Of a DNA stretch of 64,000 bases, positions 1-8,813 are shown one piece after another (within the stretch, counting starts at the first letter, position 1; every line of letters begins with the position of its first letter). Location: assembly GCA_900541865.1 (NCBI GenBank), contig UQLO01000012.1, positions 1 through 64,000 of the forward strand, given 5' to 3'. The notes below the pieces were generated by a model, which worked only from the letters and a program-made list of their open reading frames with translations, had not been told where the DNA came from and ran no database searches. The translations under genes were made by a program, and so were the position numbers. The DNA is from an uncultured Porphyromonadaceae bacterium (GTDB lineage Bacteria; Bacteroidota; Bacteroidia; Bacteroidales; Muribaculaceae).

Positions 1-109
1 AGTTTTGGCGTTGGTCTAACAGGCCAACCGCTAATCCATGACTTTATCGTCGCCCAGCGATAGCTGAGTAGTTACCAGAGTGAGTACAAAGGTTAATAAA
101 GGTTAATGA

Positions 110-141
110 TTGGGCGGTGCGGATAAAAAGCCGTAACTTTG
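110..141 (+). promoter_or_regulatory. rpsO promoter
   Basis: A Bacteroidetes-type -7 element TAACTTTG lies at 134-141, with a TTG -33 element at 110-112 separated by 21 bp. It is the only clear promoter before rpsO. Transcription would start near 148, leaving a leader of about 45 nt. Confidence 0.7.
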
Positions 142-192
142 CGCCCGATAATGCCTCCGGGCAAAATATTAACCTTAACAAATTTTCTGAGA

Positions 193-468
193 ATGCACTT
201 GAATTCTGAAGAAAAAGTACAGATCTTCGAGAAGTACGGTAAGGGCAAGACTGACACTGGCTCACCTGAAGCACAGATTGCATTATTCTCCGTCCGTATC
301 GCTCATTTGACTCAGCACCTGAAGTCAAATCACAAGGATCATACTACAGAGCGCGCTCTTAAGATGCTGGTAGGTAAGCGTCGTCGTCTGCTCGACTACC
401 TGATGCGCAAAGACATCAGCCGCTACCGCGCCATCATCGCCCAGAAGGAACTCGGCATCCGCAAGTAA
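193..468 (+). CDS. rpsO: 30S ribosomal protein S15
   Basis: Small-subunit ribosomal protein that binds the central domain of 16S rRNA and helps assemble the platform. The 91-residue product matches the usual length of about 89. It carries the typical S15 features: a TGSPEAQ segment near residue 23, the HLKSNHKDH helix-loop and a basic KRRRLLDYL stretch. The frame is open upstream to 139, but those residues are not S15-like and start before the expected transcription start, so the ATG at 193 is preferred. It has its own promoter and is followed by a strong terminator, so it is probably monocistronic. Confidence 0.97.
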   Translation: MHLNSEEKVQIFEKYGKGKTDTGSPEAQIALFSVRIAHLTQHLKSNHKDHTTERALKMLVGKRRRLLDYLMRKDISRYRAIIAQKELGIRK

Positions 469-494
469 TCCTTCGCCGCGCAACGCAACGAACT

Positions 495-526
495 TCCGGC
501 CCGTACACCACGGGCCGGATTTTTTT
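495..526 (+). terminator. Rho-independent terminator of rpsO
   Basis: A perfect 9-bp stem, TCCGGCCCG (495-503) with CGGGCCGGA (511-519), encloses a 7-nt loop and is followed by seven T at 520-526. The T-run ends only 5 bp before the next start codon. The downstream transporter therefore depends either on read-through or on a promoter inside this hairpin. Confidence 0.9.
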
Positions 527-531
527 AGGAT

Positions 532-1428
532 ATGGCACAGAATCTTAAAGGACATTTCGCCATGCTTGGCGCCAACGTGCTGTGGGGCCTGATGGCACCG
601 GTCGCCAAGATGGTTATGGGAGCGGGTTTGGTATCGGCGCTTCTGCTGGCCAATTTCCGCATGGTGGGAGCGGCGGTGCTGTTTTGGGTGGCTTCACTGT
701 TCGTCAAGCACGAAAAGGTCAGCGGGCCGGACCTACTGCGGCTTGCCGGGGCGGCTATGCTCGGCATCGTGCTCAACCAGGGGTGCTACACCTTCGGCGT
801 GAGCCTGACCTCGCCGGGAGAGGCCTCCATTATCACCACCACGATGCCGATATGGGTCATGCTGCTTGCGGCAGTGCTCCTTGGCGAGCCGGTGACGGCG
901 CGCAAGGCCGGCGGTATCGCCCTCGGCCTTTGCGGCGCACTCATTTTGGTGCTTTCGACAATAGGAGGCGCATTGGGAGGGAGCTCGCTGGGCGGCGACC
1001 TGCTTGTGCTTGGCGCCCAACTGAGCTACGCGCTCTATCTGACCTTCTATAGCCGCTTTATCCGCAAGTATTCGGTGTTTACGTTGATGAAGTGGATGTT
1101 TTTGTTCGCCGCTCTGGCCGTGCTGCCTTTTTCGCTGCCGGAATGGCTTGCCACCGACTGGTATTCGCTGACCTTCCGCGAGTTGGGCGGTTCGATGTAT
1201 GTTGTTGTCGGAGGTACTTTCGTGGCCTATATACTTGTGATGATAGGCCAGAAGCACCTTCGGCCGACCTTGGTGGGAATGTACAACTATGTTCAGCCCA
1301 TAGTAGCCTGCCTTGTGGGCGTGGCGTTGGGTATGGATACCTTTACGCCGCTGAAGGGTCTGGCCGTGGTGCTGATTTTCTCCGGTGTTTGGCTCGTTAA
1401 CACTTCCCGGGCGGCGGCGAAGAAATAA
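532..1428 (+). CDS. DMT-superfamily (EamA) transporter
   Basis: Inner-membrane permease of the drug/metabolite transporter superfamily. The 298 residues form about ten hydrophobic helices arranged as two EamA repeats. The first runs from the start (NVLWGLMAPVAKM) to about residue 140, and the second from about 155 to the end. Near the end of each repeat is the typical helix with a conserved Pro/Glu context (LLGEPVTARKAGGIALGLCG in repeat 1; a FTPLKGLAVVLIFSGV segment in repeat 2). The substrate cannot be read from sequence; family members export metabolites such as amino acids. The start codon lies immediately after the rpsO terminator. Confidence 0.9.
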   Translation: MAQNLKGHFAMLGANVLWGLMAPVAKMVMGAGLVSALLLANFRMVGAAVLFWVASLFVKHEKVSGPDLLRLAGAAMLGIVLNQGCYTFGVSLTSPGEASIITTTMPIWVMLLAAVLLGEPVTARKAGGIALGLCGALILVLSTIGGALGGSSLGGDLLVLGAQLSYALYLTFYSRFIRKYSVFTLMKWMFLFAALAVLPFSLPEWLATDWYSLTFRELGGSMYVVVGGTFVAYILVMIGQKHLRPTLVGMYNYVQPIVACLVGVALGMDTFTPLKGLAVVLIFSGVWLVNTSRAAAKK

Positions 1429-1467
1429 TTTCATATTTTCTTAAAGAGGAAATTTGAAATTTTAGCG

Positions 1468-1475
1468 TAACTTTG
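1468..1475 (+). promoter_or_regulatory. -7 element, probable mgsA-ligA promoter
   Basis: TAACTTTG, the Bacteroidetes -7 consensus, lies 67 bp before mgsA. No matching -33 TTTG is visible at the usual distance, so the assignment is moderate. Confidence 0.5.
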
Positions 1476-1541
1476 CAGACGTGCAAGCCTGAACCGGTGC
1501 GTTGGCGCCGTTGTTAGAAAAATTGGACAAAGTACGCACTT

Positions 1542-2012
1542 ATGAAAGACAAACTGACCATAGCCTTAGTCGCCCACGACAATCGCAAAGCCGACATAGT
1601 CGACTGGGCGCGATTCAACTCCGACTACTTGTCGCGCCACCATCTGGTATGCACGGGCACCACCGGTGGCCTCATCGCCAAAGCCTTCAAGGAAGACGGC
1701 GTCGAGGCCGAGATACGCTGCATGAACTCGGGACCTATGGGCGGCGACGCCGAGATAGCCGCCATGGTGGTCCGGCACGAGGTCGACCTGGCCGTTTTCT
1801 TCATCGACGACCTCAACCCGCAGCCTCACGAAGCCGACATCCAGATGCTTCTTCGCCAGTGCCGCCTGCACAACATACCCATCGCCTGCAACCGCGTCAG
1901 CGCCGATCTGATGATTTCGAGCACACTCTGGAACGACCCCGACTATACGCCGTGCCCGCAGAGCTACGTCAAGTTCGAACGCACCCCGGCTCAGGAACAA
2001 AAACCGGAATAA
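1542..2012 (+). CDS. mgsA: Methylglyoxal synthase
   Basis: Converts dihydroxyacetone phosphate to methylglyoxal plus phosphate, a bypass of lower glycolysis that relieves phosphate starvation. The 156 residues match the family length. The phosphate-binding TGTTGG is near residues 38-43. The catalytic loop GPMGGDAEIA is near residue 65 and contains the essential Asp. FFIDDLNPQPHEADIQ near residue 88 and the NRVSAD segment are also diagnostic. The gene ends 4 bp before ligA, so the two are probably co-transcribed. Confidence 0.96.
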   Translation: MKDKLTIALVAHDNRKADIVDWARFNSDYLSRHHLVCTGTTGGLIAKAFKEDGVEAEIRCMNSGPMGGDAEIAAMVVRHEVDLAVFFIDDLNPQPHEADIQMLLRQCRLHNIPIACNRVSADLMISSTLWNDPDYTPCPQSYVKFERTPAQEQKPE

Positions 2013-2016
2013 CAAG

Positions 2017-4032
2017 ATGAAATCCGCCCCCCTGGAGCGCATAGAAGAACTGCGCAAACTCCTCCACCGCCATAACCACAATTACTATGTGCTCAACGCC
2101 CCGGAGATTTCCGACCGGGAGTTCGACGAGCTCATGGCCGAGCTGACGGCACTGGAAAACGAACATCCGGAGGCCTACGACCCCAACTCGCCCACTCAGC
2201 GCGTGGGCTCCGACATCACCAAAGGCTTTGAGCAGGTGGACCACATATACCCGATGCTCTCGCTGGCAAACACCTATTCCATCGACGACGTCGACGCGTG
2301 GTTCGGGCGAATGGACGAGGCCCTCTACGGCCAGCAGTTTGCCATCGTCGGCGAGCTGAAGTTCGACGGCACCGGCATTTCGCTTATCTACGAGCACGGG
2401 CGGCTGATTCGCGCCGTGACTCGCGGCGACGGCGCCCATGGCGACGACGTTACGGCCAATGTGCGCACCATCCGCTCCATCCCTCTGCAGCTTCAGGGCG
2501 ACGACTACCCGGACTTCTTCGAGATACGCGGCGAGATACTACTGCCCTTCAAGGAGTTCGAGCGCCTCAACGCCGAGCGCATAGCAGCCGGAGAAGCGCC
2601 TTTCGCCAATCCGCGCAACGCCGCCGCCGGAACCCTCAAGACACAGGACCCGGCCGAGGTGTCGCGCCGCGGCCTCGACTCCTACCTCTACTATCTTCTG
2701 GGCGAGAATCTGCCCTACGACAATCACTACGACAATATGCAGGCTGCCCGCCGGTGGGGTTTCCGCGTGTCGGAGCATATGCAACTGCTTCATTCCCTTC
2801 GCGATGTCGACGCCTACATAGCGCACTGGGACTCCGAGCGCAAGAAGCTGCCTGTGGCCACCGACGGCCTGGTCTTCAAAGTAAACTCACTGCGCCAGCA
2901 GCTCAACCTGGGCTTCACGGCCAAGTCGCCGCGCTGGGCCGTGGCATATAAATTCGCCGCGGAGCGCGCGGCCACGCGCCTGCGCTTCGTGTCGTTCGAC
3001 GTGGGCCGCATGGGCATCATCACGCCGGTCGCCAACCTGGAGCCGGTGCTTCTGAGCGGTACCATAGTCAAGCGCGCCAGCATGCACAACGAGGACATTA
3101 TGAAGGCCCTCGACGTTCACGAAGGCGACATGCTCTACGTTGAAAAAGGCGGGGAAATCATACCCAAAATCACCGGCGTCGACCTCGAGGCCCGGCCGGT
3201 GGGCGCCCTCCCGGTGCGCTTTGTAAGCCACTGCCCGGCGTGCGGCACACCCCTTGTGCGCGTCGAAGGCGAGGCTGCCTGGATATGCCCAAACCGCAGC
3301 GGGTGCAACCCCCAGATAGTAGGGCGCATAGAGCATTTTGTCGGGCGCAGAATGATGGATATCGACGGAATGGGAGAGGAGATAGCCGCGCTCTTTGTGG
3401 ATAAGGGACTGATCGGCAACATCGCCGACCTCTACGACCTTCGTCCCGAGCAAATATCGGGGCTTCCGGGCTTCGGCGAAAAGAGCGCTCAGCGCCTTAT
3501 GGCCGGTCTGGAGGCCAGCCGGCAGGTGCCTTTCGAGCGGGTTGTGTACTCGCTTTCAATACCCTACGTCGGCGAGACCACGGCCAAGAAAGTGGCTCGC
3601 GCCGCCGGCAATATCGACCGCCTGATGAGCATGACGGCTCCAGAGCTGGAGGCGGTCGAGGATGTGGGGCCGCGCATCGCCGCCACCATAGTCGACTACT
3701 TCGCCGATCCGGCCAATCGAGCCATTGTGGAGCGTCTTCGCGCCGCCGGCCTGCAGATGGAGTCGAGCTACACGGCAGCCGCCACCGGCGATGCTCTCGC
3801 CGGCAAGACCTTTGTTATCAGCGGAGTGTTCGCCCGCCACAGCCGCGACGAGTACAAGGCCATGATAGAGGCCAACGGCGGCAAGAACGCCGGAAGCATC
3901 TCCAAAAAGACCGACTACGTGCTTGCGGGCGAAAACATGGGCCCGGCCAAACTCGAAAAGGCCAAGACGCTCGGCATTCCCATCATCGACGAAGATCGGT
4001 TCTTGGCCATGCTGCCGCAGGGAGAGGACTGA
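2017..4032 (+). CDS. ligA: NAD-dependent DNA ligase
   Basis: Seals nicks during replication and repair using NAD+ as AMP donor. The 671 residues match the family length. In order they show an N-terminal Ia domain (NYYVLNAPEISDREFD), the nucleotidyltransferase domain with the adenylated lysine K115 in KFDG, an OB domain and a four-cysteine zinc finger (CPACG ... CPNRSGC, about residues 408-430). Then come a helix-hairpin-helix region (GLPGFGEKSA, VEDVGPRIA) and a C-terminal BRCT domain from about residue 590 (AGKTFVISGVF). All key residues are present. It is translated right after mgsA with 4 bp between them. Confidence 0.98.
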   Translation: MKSAPLERIEELRKLLHRHNHNYYVLNAPEISDREFDELMAELTALENEHPEAYDPNSPTQRVGSDITKGFEQVDHIYPMLSLANTYSIDDVDAWFGRMDEALYGQQFAIVGELKFDGTGISLIYEHGRLIRAVTRGDGAHGDDVTANVRTIRSIPLQLQGDDYPDFFEIRGEILLPFKEFERLNAERIAAGEAPFANPRNAAAGTLKTQDPAEVSRRGLDSYLYYLLGENLPYDNHYDNMQAARRWGFRVSEHMQLLHSLRDVDAYIAHWDSERKKLPVATDGLVFKVNSLRQQLNLGFTAKSPRWAVAYKFAAERAATRLRFVSFDVGRMGIITPVANLEPVLLSGTIVKRASMHNEDIMKALDVHEGDMLYVEKGGEIIPKITGVDLEARPVGALPVRFVSHCPACGTPLVRVEGEAAWICPNRSGCNPQIVGRIEHFVGRRMMDIDGMGEEIAALFVDKGLIGNIADLYDLRPEQISGLPGFGEKSAQRLMAGLEASRQVPFERVVYSLSIPYVGETTAKKVARAAGNIDRLMSMTAPELEAVEDVGPRIAATIVDYFADPANRAIVERLRAAGLQMESSYTAAATGDALAGKTFVISGVFARHSRDEYKAMIEANGGKNAGSISKKTDYVLAGENMGPAKLEKAKTLGIPIIDEDRFLAMLPQGED

Positions 4033-4233
4033 GAAAAATATCACCGAAGGCCGCCAAATACCACCGAAAAAAGCGGAGAGAGGCCCCAATGGCATTTTTT
4101 TCTGCTAAAAAAGGTGAAGTATGGAAAATTTTAAGTATTTTTGGCGGTCCAAAACTCATTCGGCGCATCAGCGTCGAACGGGCCTATTGCGGACTATACC
4201 GGAAACAACACTAAGCAATATTAACCAAAACGT

Positions 4234-7002
4234 ATGAAAATCAAACTGTTCCTGTTACTGCTGCTTGCCGCAGTATGGCCCGCCTTCCAAAGCGCGGCGG
4301 CCAATGTGGTGGGCGTGGTAGTCAACGGCTCCAACGGAGCGCCTCTCTCGGGCGTTACCGTTACCCTGCGCGATGCCGGACTGCACACGAGCACAAACTT
4401 CAACGGCCAATTCAGCCTGGAGACCACTCACTCGGGCAGCGACTACCTGGCTGTTACTGCCGACGGCTACGAAGCCTACGGCATGGATGTTGCCTTGACG
4501 GGCGGCACCGTCAACCTTGGTGAGATTCGCCTTACTCCCTACGACTTCGGTCAGGAGTTCTACGGCGACGCCGAGGATCTGATGTTCGACGAAGCCCTTA
4601 TGGACAACGACGAAGGCGCTTCGCAGGGTGTTTCGGCCCTCACCGGCGCCAACGACAACATCTACTACAACACGGCCTCGTACAACTTCGGCCCCATGTA
4701 TTTCCGCTACCGCGGCATGGACAGCCAGTACCAGAGCGTGTATCTGAACGGCATCCGCATGAACGACCTCATCCGCGGCTCGTTCACCTTCAACAACCTT
4801 CTGGGTATGACCAGCCGCGCTTTCCGCAACAAAACCACCACGGTGGGTCTGGATGCGTCGACCTACGGCTTCGGCGACCTGGCCGGCAGTGTGAACTACA
4901 ACACCGTCACCGACCTCTACGCCCCCGGCTTCAACGGCTCGCTGGCCTACACCAACTCCAACTACATGATGCGCGCCATGGCAACCTACTCGACCGGTCT
5001 CAACAAGCACGGCTGGGCATTTACCGTCAGCGCCATCGGCCGATATGCCAAGGAAGGCATCATGAAGGGCACCTTCTACAACAGCGCCGGCCTCTTCATG
5101 AGCATCGAGAAGGTTTTCAACGCCAACAACTCGCTGACCCTGACCGCCTTCGGTGGCCCCACGCAGCGCGCCACCGGCCGCCCCGTAGTGCAGGAAGCCT
5201 ACGACCTGGCCGGCACCAACCTCTACAACCCCGACTGGGGCTATCAGGACGGCAAGAAGCGCTCGGCCCGCATCACAGAGACCTTCGACCCCACCGTGAT
5301 GCTCAACTGGCTCTTCAAGAAGGACAACACCATAGTCAACACGGCCGCCGGCTTCCGCAGCATGTACTACAACCGCACGGCCCTGCAGTACTACAAAGCC
5401 ACCGACCCCAACCCCTCGTACTACCGCTACCTGCCTTCCTACTTCGAAGGCCGCGACAACATGGAGGCCGCCGACCTCTACCGCAACGAGTGGCTCACCA
5501 ACGAGGACTTCCGTCAGATCAAGTGGGATGACCTCTATCAGATCAACTATCTGAACAACATCCAGAACGAGACGCTCCCCATCGAAGAGCACAAGGGCTC
5601 CAGCTACATCATGGAGAACCGCATCAACCACCAGCTCAACGCCATGCTCAGCTCCTACATCAACACCCGCATCAACGACGTGATGAGCCTGCAGGGCGGC
5701 GTTAGCTTCAACTACACCAAGAGCTCCAACTACAAGACCGTCCGCGACCTCATGGGCGGCCAGTTCTGGCTTGACATCGACCCCTTCTCCGACCGCGTTA
5801 TAGCACTGAGCCCGCAGCAGCTCCAGAACGACCTTGACAACCCCAACCGCCGCGTGGGCAAGGGCGACCGCTTCGGCTACGACTACGACATCCACGCCAT
5901 CCGCGCTGATGCCTGGCTGCAAAATGTTATCAACCTGCCCCACTGGGACATCAACTACGGCCTGCAGCTCTCCTACACCCAGTTCTACCGCGACGGCAAC
6001 ATGCGCAACGGCCGTGCTCCCAACAACTCGCTTGGCAAGAGCAAGACCCTGCGATTCGACAACGCCATGGCCAAGGTGGGCGCTCTCTACAAGCTCGACG
6101 GCCGCAACCAGTTCGCACTCCACCTCGAGTACGGCACGCGCGCCCCGCTCTTCGACCAGGTTTTCGTCTCGCCCCGCGTCAAGAACACCATCGCCGAGGG
6201 CGTTGAGAGCGAACGCGACTTCTCCGGCGACATCTCCTATATCTGGAACTACCGCCGCTTCCGAGGCAGCATCACCGGCTTCTACACCCAGGTCGACAAC
6301 GCCACCGAGCGAAACGGCTTCTACGACGACGACTACCAGACCTACGTGAACTACGTTCTCACCGACGTCAAGCGCGTCTACAAGGGCATTGAGCTGGGTA
6401 TGGCCTACAAGATCACCCCGAGCGTGACGGCTACCTTCGCCGGCCAGTACTCCCGCTTCCAGTACAAGAACAATCCTCAGGGCACCCGCTCCGTCGAGAA
6501 CGGCCTCTACGCCGACACCACCAATACCGTATACCTTAAGAACTACTACCTGGGCTCCACGCCCCAGTTCGCCGCCAACCTCGGCATCGACTGGCAGGCT
6601 CCCAAGAACTGGTTCTTCAACGTCAACGGTACCTGGCAGGGCGACGCTTACGTCAACCTCGCCCCGGCATACCACGAGGAACTTCCCAACCTGGTGACGG
6701 CATTCCCCAACTACTCCCAGGCTCAGCTCGAGGAGAAAATCGCCGAGCTCTCCGCCCAGGACAAGCTGAAGAACTCCTTCACCCTGAATGCCTCCATCGG
6801 CAAGCTCATCTATATCAACCGCAAGGTGAGCCTGAACGTGAACCTCAACGTGAACAATATTCTCAACAACAAGAATATTGCCACCTACGCATACCAGCAG
6901 GGCCGTCTGGACCGCACCAACTACGACCGCGACAAATATCCGACCCGTCTGAGCTACGCACAGGGTATCCGCGTCTACCTTAACGTTGGCGTAAGATTCT
7001 GA
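4234..7002 (+). CDS. TonB-dependent outer-membrane receptor with carboxypeptidase-regulatory-like domain
   Basis: A 22-strand outer-membrane transporter energised by TonB. A signal peptide (hydrophobic to about residue 23) is followed by a CarboxypepD_reg-like domain (VVGVVVNGSNGAPLSGVTVTL, residues 25-105), a plug domain (about 110-230) and a long barrel that ends in the expected aromatic residue (GVRF). Strand motifs such as NNILNNKNIATYAYQQGR are typical of Bacteroidetes receptors. No SusD homologue follows. Instead two DUF5689 lipoproteins follow at 41 and 9 bp, which suggests a three-gene uptake operon. The substrate is unknown; the OB-fold-like partners make a nucleic-acid or nucleotide ligand conceivable. 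The 200 bp upstream show no clear promoter. Confidence 0.9.
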   Translation: MKIKLFLLLLLAAVWPAFQSAAANVVGVVVNGSNGAPLSGVTVTLRDAGLHTSTNFNGQFSLETTHSGSDYLAVTADGYEAYGMDVALTGGTVNLGEIRLTPYDFGQEFYGDAEDLMFDEALMDNDEGASQGVSALTGANDNIYYNTASYNFGPMYFRYRGMDSQYQSVYLNGIRMNDLIRGSFTFNNLLGMTSRAFRNKTTTVGLDASTYGFGDLAGSVNYNTVTDLYAPGFNGSLAYTNSNYMMRAMATYSTGLNKHGWAFTVSAIGRYAKEGIMKGTFYNSAGLFMSIEKVFNANNSLTLTAFGGPTQRATGRPVVQEAYDLAGTNLYNPDWGYQDGKKRSARITETFDPTVMLNWLFKKDNTIVNTAAGFRSMYYNRTALQYYKATDPNPSYYRYLPSYFEGRDNMEAADLYRNEWLTNEDFRQIKWDDLYQINYLNNIQNETLPIEEHKGSSYIMENRINHQLNAMLSSYINTRINDVMSLQGGVSFNYTKSSNYKTVRDLMGGQFWLDIDPFSDRVIALSPQQLQNDLDNPNRRVGKGDRFGYDYDIHAIRADAWLQNVINLPHWDINYGLQLSYTQFYRDGNMRNGRAPNNSLGKSKTLRFDNAMAKVGALYKLDGRNQFALHLEYGTRAPLFDQVFVSPRVKNTIAEGVESERDFSGDISYIWNYRRFRGSITGFYTQVDNATERNGFYDDDYQTYVNYVLTDVKRVYKGIELGMAYKITPSVTATFAGQYSRFQYKNNPQGTRSVENGLYADTTNTVYLKNYYLGSTPQFAANLGIDWQAPKNWFFNVNGTWQGDAYVNLAPAYHEELPNLVTAFPNYSQAQLEEKIAELSAQDKLKNSFTLNASIGKLIYINRKVSLNVNLNVNNILNNKNIATYAYQQGRLDRTNYDRDKYPTRLSYAQGIRVYLNVGVRF

Positions 7003-7043
7003 TTGAACGGTTTTAAGCCTTACATCAAAAAAGAACAAGTGTT

Positions 7044-8804
7044 ATGAAAAAATATCTCATATTCCTTGCAGCCGGCGCGGCCCTCGCTGCTTCCTGCGAC
7101 GACGACTTTGCCCGTCCGCCGGTTGTGCTCCCGGAGGTTGTCCAGATTACCTCGAACACCACTTTGGCCGATTTCAAGACCGACTATTGGGGCGCGCTGA
7201 ACGCTCCCACCACCATCGGTCTGAACGAGAACCAGGACACCATCATCTTCAAGGGTCGTGTGTGCTCCTCCGACGAAACCGGCAACATCTACAAGAATCT
7301 CATCGTTCAGGGCACTAACGAACAGGGCGAGCAGGTTGCAATAACCCTGTCGATCAACGCCAACGACATCTATGAGACACTGCCCTTCGGACAGGAAGTG
7401 GCCATCGTGGCTACCGGACTGAGCGTGGGTCCCTACCGCAATCTGTTCCAGTTCGGCGCCATCAGCGGCGACCAGATGACCTTTATGGACGAGGCCATTT
7501 TCAAAGAGCACGTTGTGCGCACCGGCTCCGGTCTTCCTGACCCCGCAAAGGTCGACACCACTCTGACCACCATTGCCGAAATCAATGCCGCCAAGACTGC
7601 CACCGACGGCCTTCGCCTTTGGCAGAGCCGTCTGGTGCGCGTCAAGGGCGTGAGCTTTGAGGAGGCCGGTCAGCCCTTTGCCGGCGCCCAATCCACCAAC
7701 CGCTATATTAAGGATGCCGAAGGCAACCGTCTGCTGGTTCGCAACAGCGCCTACGCTTCCTTCTCGGGCGACGCCATGCCTTACGGCACCGGCGACGTCG
7801 TAGCAATCCTGAGCTACTACTCCAACGACTGGCAGCTGCTGCTCATCGACAAGGAAGGCTGCATCGGCTTCGACGGCAGCACTCCCGACACTCCCGACAC
7901 TCCCGACACTCCCGTCACCCCCGGCGCCGCTACAGGCGAAGGCACTGCCGACAGCCCCTACAACGTAACCAAGGCCCTGCAGGTGATAGCAGCCGGCCCG
8001 GCCGAAACCGAGGTGTACGTAAGCGGCAAAATCACCAAGGTCGAGGAACTCAGCACTTCCTTCGGCAACGCCACCTATCTCATCGGCGACGAAGGCTCGT
8101 CGGAGACTCTGAAGGTTTTCCGCGGATACTGGTTCAACGGCGAGAAGTTCACTTCCGAAGACCAGCTCGCAGTTGGCGCCTCTGTCACCGTCAAGGGCGT
8201 TCTGGTGAACTATATGGGCAATACCCCCGAAGTTTCGCAGGGTAACCAGGTGGTAGTCTACAACGGCCAGACCGCCGGCGGCGGTGACACTCCCGTCACC
8301 CCCGGCGTGGAGAACGTGATATACTCCGGCCTGCCCGACAGCGCCACCGAGCTGCCCGCCGACTGGACTCTGGACAATGTTGTGCTCCCCGAGGGCGCTT
8401 CGTACATCTGGTCGTGGAAGACATACCAGGAGAAAGGCTACCTCAACGCCAGCGCCTATGTCAACAGCCAGTCGCTCGCTTCGGAGGCCTACGCCATCTC
8501 GCCCGTGATTGACCTCACCGGCGCCACCGGCTGCGCAATGAGCTTCGACCATGCCGCCAAGTTCCAGACCACACTGACCAAACTCTGCGGAGTTGTGGCC
8601 CGCGTCGAAGGCACCACCGAGTGGACAGCACTTACCGTGCCCGAATGGCCCGCGGCCGGCGCATGGACCTTCAAGAACTCCGGCAGCATCGACCTCTCGG
8701 CCTTCGACGGCAAGAAAGTTCAGATAGCCTTTAAATATGCCTCCGATGCCTCGGGTGCCGACACCTGGGAAATCAAAAACCTCAACGTTACCGGCAAGAA
8801 ATAA
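7044..8804 (+). CDS. DUF5689 surface lipoprotein
   Basis: Predicted lipoprotein: a 17-residue signal peptide ends in a lipobox with Cys18 followed by DDD. An acidic motif after the Cys is compatible with surface export in Bacteroidetes. Residues about 35-280 are DUF5689-like (NTTLADFKTDYW, then GRVCSSDETGNIYKNLIVQG), a predicted OB-like fold. A PDT-repeat linker (7881-7919) leads to a second OB-fold-like, DUF6359-like domain (GTADSPYNVTKALQ, about residues 300-410). A second linker leads to a C-terminal choice-of-anchor-J type beta-sandwich (WTLDNVVLP to the end). It is probably the ligand-binding partner of the TonB receptor. The function is not established. Confidence 0.8.
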   Translation: MKKYLIFLAAGAALAASCDDDFARPPVVLPEVVQITSNTTLADFKTDYWGALNAPTTIGLNENQDTIIFKGRVCSSDETGNIYKNLIVQGTNEQGEQVAITLSINANDIYETLPFGQEVAIVATGLSVGPYRNLFQFGAISGDQMTFMDEAIFKEHVVRTGSGLPDPAKVDTTLTTIAEINAAKTATDGLRLWQSRLVRVKGVSFEEAGQPFAGAQSTNRYIKDAEGNRLLVRNSAYASFSGDAMPYGTGDVVAILSYYSNDWQLLLIDKEGCIGFDGSTPDTPDTPDTPVTPGAATGEGTADSPYNVTKALQVIAAGPAETEVYVSGKITKVEELSTSFGNATYLIGDEGSSETLKVFRGYWFNGEKFTSEDQLAVGASVTVKGVLVNYMGNTPEVSQGNQVVVYNGQTAGGGDTPVTPGVENVIYSGLPDSATELPADWTLDNVVLPEGASYIWSWKTYQEKGYLNASAYVNSQSLASEAYAISPVIDLTGATGCAMSFDHAAKFQTTLTKLCGVVARVEGTTEWTALTVPEWPAAGAWTFKNSGSIDLSAFDGKKVQIAFKYASDASGADTWEIKNLNVTGKK

Positions 8805-8813
8805 TCCCGCCCC

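Noticed and set aside
4255..7038. 927-residue open frame antisense to the TonB receptor
   Set aside because: Low-complexity Val/Gly/Ala-rich translation, no domain; it mirrors GC-rich codons of the real receptor.
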